NCBI GenBank assembly: GCA_011316305.1
Contig: SAUG01000002.1
Span: forward strand, 372,001-436,000
Reading direction: 5' to 3'
DNA length: 64,000 nucleotides
Source: Rusavskia elegans
Lineage: Eukaryota; Ascomycota; Lecanoromycetes; Teloschistales; Teloschistaceae
Both the position numbers and the translations under genes were made by a program. The notes beneath the pieces were generated by a model. That model made no database searches. It worked only from the letters and a program-made list of their open reading frames with translations, and was not told where the DNA came from. This document shows, piece after piece, positions 57,737-64,000 of this stretch. How positions within the stretch are numbered: position 1 is the stretch's first letter; each line of letters opens with the position of its first letter.

Positions 57737-59582
57737 TTATTTGGCTCTCGAAGAGCGAGTGGCAGGGATCATGACGGCTTTGAATTGGCCTGGCCGTCCC
57801 CGTACTGGAATCACCTGACTCTGAGCATCAAGCTCGACGAAAACTTTCTGTTTCTGTGATCTTGTCTGCCTGGGGTTTTCTAGCAGAGATTTCAGCCAAG
57901 GCGAGATCACTGCCGTAGCCTTGGCTTTGGTGCGAGCCTTCGTCTTCGAGGGCACTCCTTTTCCACCAGCAGGCGGGTTCTTCTTGACTCGCCCCTTCAT
58001 CGCGCCTCTGCCTCGTTTTGTCTCTTTAATCCTAGGTTCGAGGACAGTCTTATTATGACCAGCTGCTGCAGGCCCAGCGGCAGCTTCTTCACCAACCAGG
58101 GCGGGAGCACTGTCGCCCACGCTGGCAGGATCTTCGACATCAGGTTGCTGTATTGCCGAGGAGGTCATGGCAGTATCGTTCCTGTCTGTCGGAACGGCAG
58201 TGCTTCTAGCGGAAATTTCCGTTCGTCGTAACTTCTTCGCAGGGGAGACAGAAGTGCCGGCCTCGTCATGTGCCTCCTCATCTGTTTGGTATCCACGACC
58301 TCGTTTCAGAGAGGCCGCACCAAGGACGTTCTGCCTATGATCCTGGGGCTCTTGCTGGATAGGAAAACCTCGAGCTTCTTCATGCTGAAGTGCCTCAAGC
58401 CCTTGCTGTGGATGGGCGCGAGCTTGCTCCGCCTTCAGAGCTTCGATTTGGGCTTCGACGTCCCCAGGTACGCTGTTAACTCCACTAGTGTACGAAACCG
58501 GTGAGCCTGCAGTAGTGCCTATTTCCGGTTCAAGACTACTGCGGATCACTGTCTGCTGTGGTTTTTTGGCAGACGGTTGAGGACTTCGCGATTTGTGTCT
58601 CCCTGGTGTAGCTGCTTGTGAGCCACCACCACCACTACTTCCTTTCATTGGACTGGAGCGCAGTCTTGTCCCCGCGCGACCATCTTTGCATCGTTGCAGC
58701 GTTGCGTTGTTGTGAGCCACCATGCGCCTTATTCGCTTTGCATTTGGACCTTCGTCTTCATCTTCATCTTCATCTTCATCTGCCAGACTAGTACGAACTC
58801 GTTTCAATGGGCTTGGATAAGGAGCTGGTCTGTCGTGAAATTTGGCCAGTTTTTGCGGCGGCAAAGTATGGTGGGTCGCTGTGTGCCGCGCTCTCTTTCC
58901 AGGTCTTGACGATATCAGACCCTCGTCGTCTTCTCTTTCCACCGCCAGAGTGTCACGAAGTCGTTTCAAGGGGTTGGGTTGTCCTTGCAGCTTTTCCTGC
59001 AGCGTTTTCATCGGTGGCTTGGACATGGCGTGCCTTGATACATTGTCTGTGGCGGCCCACCATGGCAGAGGGTTGTAAAGTTGCTCATCATCCTCGGAAT
59101 CTTGAGACCATAGATGGTGGACATTGTCATGCGAAAGCCGTTTGGAAGGATCTCCCTCATTAATCACCATTTCCTTGAGTCGAGGTCGGCGCTCTTCGTC
59201 GAGTTCACCCAGTACTCCTGTCATCGAGCCTGGAGCTGATCGCAGGTTCCCAGGACAGAATGGTCCGATGTGGTCTACAATCTCTTAGTCGTCATCTTTT
59301 GACAGCCAGAAAGAGCAACAAACCTTGGCAAGAGCATTTTTTTGGATACCCTGTCTTAGGATTCGCTTCCGGATCGTCGCAGAAGAATTCACCCGAATTA
59401 CCTTCCTTCTCAAGAACCTCCCACAAGTATTCGGTTCGACTGGAATGAAAGTCGTTCCACTCCTTCAATGTCGCAAATCCTTCCTCTTTTGCCCTTTGTA
59501 GGTCAAACGCGTCGCTTTCTGCTTGCAATCTGGCTATTACACCTCCCTTCTCAAACCCTCGAACAGGTTCTGATTCGGACAT
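57737..59582 (-). CDS. Basic, probably nuclear protein with internal repeats, unknown function
   Basis: Exons 59582-59324 and 59274-57737 encode 598 residues. The 49-nt intron (GTTTGT..TTGTAG) rejoins KKCSCQ to DHIGPFCPGN. The N-terminus (about 1-90) is ordered-looking: GGVIARLQAESDAFDLQRAK, FATLKEWNDFHSSRTEYLW and a Cys-containing KKCSCQ. The rest is low complexity. Two similar basic blocks recur (NPLKRLRDTLAVEREDDE and SPLKRVRTSLADEDEDEDED), each followed by an Arg/Lys motif (GKRARH, AKRIRRM). Later come PAKKLRRTE and an Arg/Gly/Lys-rich AT-hook-like stretch (KRGRGAMKGRVKKNPP). These suggest nuclear localisation and nucleic-acid contact. No domain family is recognised. The TCATCT-type microsatellite encoding the DEDEDE run lies at 58752-58786. 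Confidence 0.7.
58752..58786. repeat. TCATCT microsatellite inside coding sequence
   Basis: Five or more TCTTCA/TCATCT units that encode alternating Asp-Glu on the minus strand in the basic nuclear-type protein gene. Its length may vary between strains. Confidence 0.8.
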
Positions 59583-60074
59583 TCTATAAATCACTCGAAC
59601 ACTGATTGTGATCAAATCTTAGTTGAAGTTTGATTCATTTGGAGAACGGTGAGAGACAATGTTTCAAACGTAGTTCGGCTGCTAAATCGGCAGTTCAGCT
59701 CAGTTTATATATGTTTAAGTGTATTGCTGGTCTGGTTGATTTCCGAATATGATGTGATTTTCTATTGACTTTCAATATTCTCCACATATCAATTGCAGAA
59801 TACGTCAGGTGATTGCACTAGAGATGTCCCTTATCATGTTGTTGATTCAGGACCACCAAGGTGGTGCACTCAACACTATTTCTGTGCTGATCGACTAGTC
59901 ACAATCTCGAAGATCTAACAACCATGAACTATCTTGAACGTCTTTCCGAAGTCTATCACGCTTCCAGATCTGGTTCTCTACCACGTTCCCTGTGTTTTCA
60001 TTGTGCCCCTATCGCATCAAAAGCACACAGCCACACTCCCTATTCTTATCATAAGCGACGTGGACGAACAGATC
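59583..60074. promoter_or_regulatory. Divergent promoter region upstream of the FHA-kinase gene
   Basis: 492 bp between divergent start codons. The frame of the kinase is open back to 59934 but without an ATG, so the beginning of that gene could lie slightly further upstream through an unseen exon. Confidence 0.45.
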
Positions 60075-61939
60075 ATGTCTCCTCCATCTTCTTCTGTCAT
60101 CGGGCTTCCTCTGCCTGCAGAAGACTGCGTCGTTCGAGATACCACCAAAGTCTTCGCATGGTTTCGCCCCTCCAACCAGCCAGCTAAAGATGCCTTTCAC
60201 AACGTAATGGAGTCATTGATTAGCCTTGGTACCGCTGGTGCACACTGCCTCAAGTTCATGCACGCTACGAGAGAAGCCCCGCGAGCCGTCAGTGTCGACA
60301 GTATCGATGAGAATTTGGTCGAAGACGAAGCACGTGTGAAACCCAACAAAACCTGGGTTGGAGGGTATGGCTTGGAACTCGGAAACGCTTCCCTTGAAAG
60401 CTCTGGATGGACGGTTGGAGCCGGATGCCGGGGCAGACAAGAACGCAAAGTCGACTTGCTGCTAACCACAGAAACTAAGCAGACCAGTATAACAAGTCGT
60501 CACGCTTCACTGCAATTCCATCCACAGTCTCACCAACTAAGACTTATGGCACACCACACTGTCTCAATCTCCGGGCGTGGTGGGTATAAAAGGTTCAAAG
60601 GAGAACACCGTATACTGAGAAATGACGATATGGTTGAGCTTGGTTCATGTACCTACAGGATCGAGTTCGCACTTTACGAAACGTCGGCCGCGTACAAGGA
60701 AGAGCTCCGCATGTTTATGGCCGACCGGGTTCTCGGTAGTACCAAGCTACATCCAGGTCTTCTTGCAGCTTCGAATCGTCAAATCATGACGATTGACAAC
60801 TACACATTCTTGGCAGGGGCTTTTGCAGATGGGAGCTTCGGCGATGTATCGGCAGGGACTGACGACAAAGGAGATCTGGTTGCGGTGAAACGGCTGAAGA
60901 AGGCCAAGAAGGAGAAGATCGAAGGCCATAAGGCGTTGATGAACAAGATTGGATTTCATGTGGGAAGCCCTTTGTTTGCAGGCTGCCAGAAACTGATTTA
61001 GACTAGAAGAACGTTGTACAGCTCATCCACGTATTTACCGATGCCGAGTCACCTGTACCAGTCACCTACTGTTTCTACCAACCTTTGGGTGAAGGCAGTC
61101 TGGCAAAAGTCAAAGCGAAATACAACATCGATATATCGGCACAGCTCCTCTTGACGCGAGGATGGGCTCAAGGACTAGGCTTCCTGCACGGTCACGGCAT
61201 CATACACCGAGACATCAAGGCAAGCAATCTTGGGATTGTGCTGGGCCATCCTCCACAAGGGCTCATCTTCGATATGGACGACGCTTTAGTAGCGGAGACT
61301 TCCTACGATTGGCGGGGGGGCACCCTGTTATACAACGCACCGGAGTTTAATGAACTAAGAGACGAAGGTGCTGATCCCAACATTGATTTCCATGAAGAGC
61401 TCCCAACATATGACAAACACCTCGACATATGGGCTCTAGGTCTTAGCATATGGTATATGAACGACCGGCTACTTATTTGGTATCTCCACGACCCTCCAGA
61501 AGTCCGCGATAGGATAGCCTCTCTTCCCCCCCACGGCCAAGTGTTGCAGAACTTCGTTACCAAGTCTCGTCACGCAGGCTACCTGAAACAACTGAACAAC
61601 GCGTTAGAGAACGCGAGTGCAGCAGGTGATGGCAAGCTGCTGGGGCTTCTACATCTGTGCAAGAAGATGACCAAGTGGTACTTCCTTCAGCGCAGTGACA
61701 CCGAGGATGTACTCAAAGCTGTCAATCAAGTCATTACGGAGTTCAACATAACTGATGGAAACATCGGACCACGGCGCGACGAGAAGCAAGACGCTCTTCC
61801 AGAGAAACTACCGCCGCAGCCCGCAAAACGTGATCTTGATGCCCTGCAAGACCAGTCTCCAAATGTACAGGCGAATGTGGCGGCTCCAGCGAAACGTCAG
61901 CATCGAGCACCGAAGAAGGGCGGTCCGAGCAAACGTTAG
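60075..61939 (+). CDS. FHA-domain protein kinase with altered DFG motif
   Basis: Exons 60075-60959 and 61007-61939 encode 605 residues. The 47-nt intron (GTGGGA..CTAG, AACTGAT branch) rejoins NKIGFH to KNVVQLIHVF. An FHA-like domain lies at about 95-200 (KTWVGGYGLELGN, ITSRHASLQFHP, FKGEHRILRNDDMVELG). The kinase domain follows: glycine loop GAFADGSFGDV (about 247), ATP-binding Lys in VAVKRLKK (about 271), catalytic loop HRDIKASN (about 362), a metal-binding motif that reads DMD instead of DFG (IFDMDDA, about 382), APE as NAPEF (about 405) and KHLDIWALGLSIWYM. The C-terminal tail is basic (RQHRAPKKGGPSKR). Layout recalls Rad53/Chk2-type FHA kinases, but the resemblance is loose, and filamentous fungi carry many divergent kinases of this kind. 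The catalytic Asp and Lys are present, so activity is possible. Confidence 0.83.
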
Positions 61940-62273
61940 GACGATGTGCTCTATCGAGGTACCGACTGTTGTATGCCTTTGATGTGATCGACGGGTAATA
62001 TGATGTGGTATGACATAAGGAGCCTGGTAGGGCAAAGGAAACACACATTTGAGCGAACGAAGCCGTGATAACAGATGCACTAGTCGATTGTTAATTGATG
62101 CAATATTAGAAACTACAGCATCACCTGCTACCACTTGAGTAGGATCATGTCCCTTGCCATGCCAAAGGGTACAGGGTAGATAGCAAACCATTTTGTTACA
62201 TTGGACGAACGACCGACTGGCGTCTTGCCTTTCATGCGCCAACTTTGCCTGCCTCCTGTTTAGCACTTCCATC

Positions 62274-62299
62274 AAAAAAAAAAAACAAAAAAAAAACAA
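62274..62299. repeat. Poly(A) tract interrupted by C
   Basis: Two A runs of about 10-12 bases separated by single Cs on the plus strand, downstream of the kinase gene. It could be an old retroposed tail or a simple homopolymer; no adjacent element was found. Confidence 0.7.
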
Positions 62300-63888
62300 A
62301 GCAACAGGTAGATACACGAACTAGATGTGAGCTGTCATTCTGATGGGATTCTCGTTATCTGAGGCCCGAGCATAGTAGAAGAGATTTCACTAGTAAGGAA
62401 ACTACTACTCATCTAATAAAGTCTCATGGCCCTCTCGTCTTCTTTTACTCTTTCTAGACCACTTCGGTGCCCTTCCTGCAAGTCAATGCGTCTACCTCAC
62501 AGCTCGATGCTGCTCTTTAGGTAGAGTCATACGTAGCATCCCAGTCCCATGATTATCCTTGTGCTATCTTGTCATGCCTGGCAAAGAGCAACCCGTAGCA
62601 CCTGATTTGTATCTTCTTGTGCTTACTCTTCTTTTTGCATCTCACAGAGTTTGCATTGTGGTCTAATGAAAACATCTGCTAATTCTCAAAGCGGACATGT
62701 AGAGGTTAGCTGCCTAGAGGTCGACAGGATGAGCGATAATAGTAGCCATATCCAATAGATATATCGTTGTGTAGGACCGTACTATCCTGGGCTGACAACT
62801 CCAGTACCATATATGCAAAAGCTCCTATGAACAATATTTTTCCCTTAACTCAATGACAGTGCCAAGTTCCGAAAGAATCTCGATGGACACTAAGAGCGTT
62901 GTCTAACAAACAGTGAGTTCTCCCATACGATAGGCGACTTAAGTCCAAATTCATGGGTTTTCCGTGTTGTTGACGGCTGATTTGTCAAGGTTACTTGTAA
63001 ATCCACTCCGTAAAATAAAGGTATCATCTTGCGCAGAGTCACGCCTTGTATTCTATGGGATAGGGGAGGATATTAAGGCTCTGATTTCGAAAAGGAGGTG
63101 GGAGACTGTGGAAAATAAATTCTATCTACGTCGTAAATTGCCTATGAGAATCGGCTCCATTGATTTGACTGGTAGGTTGGTTCGAAGACCGACAAGAGTA
63201 CATGATTGTATCATGTATTGCTGGTGTCGGCTACAAATCGAAGTTTACAAAAAGGAGACGGGAATGGTTTATTACCTTGCTATTGAAAGTTCACGGTGCA
63301 GCGTGGCCCAGAGGCAACAAGGACGACAATTAACATCCCAAACCTGTACGATAGACAAGAGGGCCGCCGTATTCACGCAGCCATACAGGCATGGATCGGT
63401 ACGATTGGAGTTACCTAACAACCGTCTAGATGGCCTTGGCCGCAGATGAAAGACCTGATGAGTCTCGCCCTGAGCAGTGTTCCGGTGGCTTTGATCCTGC
63501 TAACCCACAGCCCATCGGCGTCTGCTACCGCCAACTTCCGCCGAGCATCTTGTTGTAGCCTGTGACTATTTCTTGTGCGCGATCTTACCCGTCGTCAGCC
63601 GTGATAGTTCCAAAGAGAAATCAAATACGTCTCGTCCTCTACTAATGTGACTATTGTGTGACGCGGCGGATCACGGCCTAAAAACCCTCTCGTCCAGGAT
63701 AGCCCATTCTTTTTGGAATCTGATGCTGAGCATGCAAGAAGCGCCGTTCCTTGGATTTTGGTATGTTAAGGCCCATCGGAAATAAGATTGAATGGGCTAA
63801 GGTTATAGTATTTATTTCCTCATAATACATGATATATGCTATATAGGACCGCACCTGAGTCAACATTCGATTACGTGATGACAGCTGA

Positions 63889-64000
63889 CAGACTGAAAAT
63901 TACACAGGACTACTAGATGCTAGGTCAATAGCCAACTGGGAGAAGGAGATGGACAATTTGAGTGCAAAGAATGTCGTTCAGTTGGAGGAGTTATTTATCG
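63889..64000 (+). mobile_element. Possible Copia-type reverse transcriptase fragment (runs off window)
   Basis: A frame open from just after TGA 63886-63888 to the window end reads NYTGLLDARSIANWEKEMDN, followed by AKNVVQLEELF. This resembles the stretch just before the reverse transcriptase domain in Ty1/Copia polyproteins (a Trp followed by a conserved Glu/Met helix and a short Val-x-Leu strand). Only 37 codons are visible, so the assignment is tentative. The AT-richer flank agrees with a repeat-bearing region. Confidence 0.3.

Larger units (their letters stand above)
61940..64000. other. Gene-poor, AT-richer right end of the window
   Basis: About 2 kb with no supported gene. A plus-strand frame at 62964-63449 is not protein-like. 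Homopolymer A stretches occur near 62274-62299. The very end carries a possible retrotransposon fragment. Confidence 0.5.

Overview
The window looks like nuclear DNA of a filamentous ascomycete (Pezizomycotina; a Helotiales-like leotiomycete is my best guess, but this rests on general impression rather than a marker). The signs are short GT..AG introns (mostly 45-115 nt) with CTAAC/CTGAC-like branch sites, small intergenic gaps, a fungus-only translation factor (eEF3), a Medusa-type developmental regulator, a HET-C2-like glycolipid transfer protein and a chitin-binding/AA7 oxidase. All gene models below were built by hand from reading frame, splice signals and family resemblance; no alignment could be run.

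Layout. 0-22 kb is gene-poor: the tail of an off-window gene, a frameshifted small secreted cysteine-rich gene, the three-exon Medusa regulator (5.2-7.4 kb), a secreted CBM18-AA7 flavo-oxidase (10.2-12.0 kb, minus), SEC62 (13.6-14.9 kb, minus), a long region with one weak candidate gene, and a clear F-box-type pseudogene (19.4-21.3 kb). 22.6-62 kb is gene-dense: eEF3, a membrane-anchored secreted protein, PEP7/VAC1, MET8, EMW1, a PH-domain protein, IMP2, a SPO71-like PH protein, a GLTP/HET-C2 protein, an APSES-ankyrin cell-cycle factor of the MBP1/RES type, a Cup1-like LYR protein, a METTL16-type RNA methyltransferase, a METTL7-like methyltransferase, a GNAT acetyltransferase, a phytanoyl-CoA dioxygenase-like oxygenase, a basic nuclear-type protein and an FHA-domain protein kinase. 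The last 2 kb has no gene I can support, and ends in a possible Copia reverse-transcriptase fragment.

Function. Most of the dense part is housekeeping (translation elongation, ER translocation, endosome-vacuole traffic, siroheme synthesis, mitochondrial presequence processing, U6 snRNA methylation). Neighbours are mostly head-to-head or tail-to-tail pairs, and no biosynthetic cluster or defence system is visible.

Mobile DNA. Two short inverted-repeat elements flank the METTL7-like gene: a 250-bp element (52780-53029) whose inner part recurs in diverged form near 49.0 and 40.8 kb, and an AT-rich 439-bp element (54384-54822) with about 85-bp inverted ends. The most notable gene-structure features are an 11-nt micro-exon in the METTL16 gene, a 23-nt micro-exon inside the PEP7 zinc finger, and a kinase whose DFG motif reads DMD.
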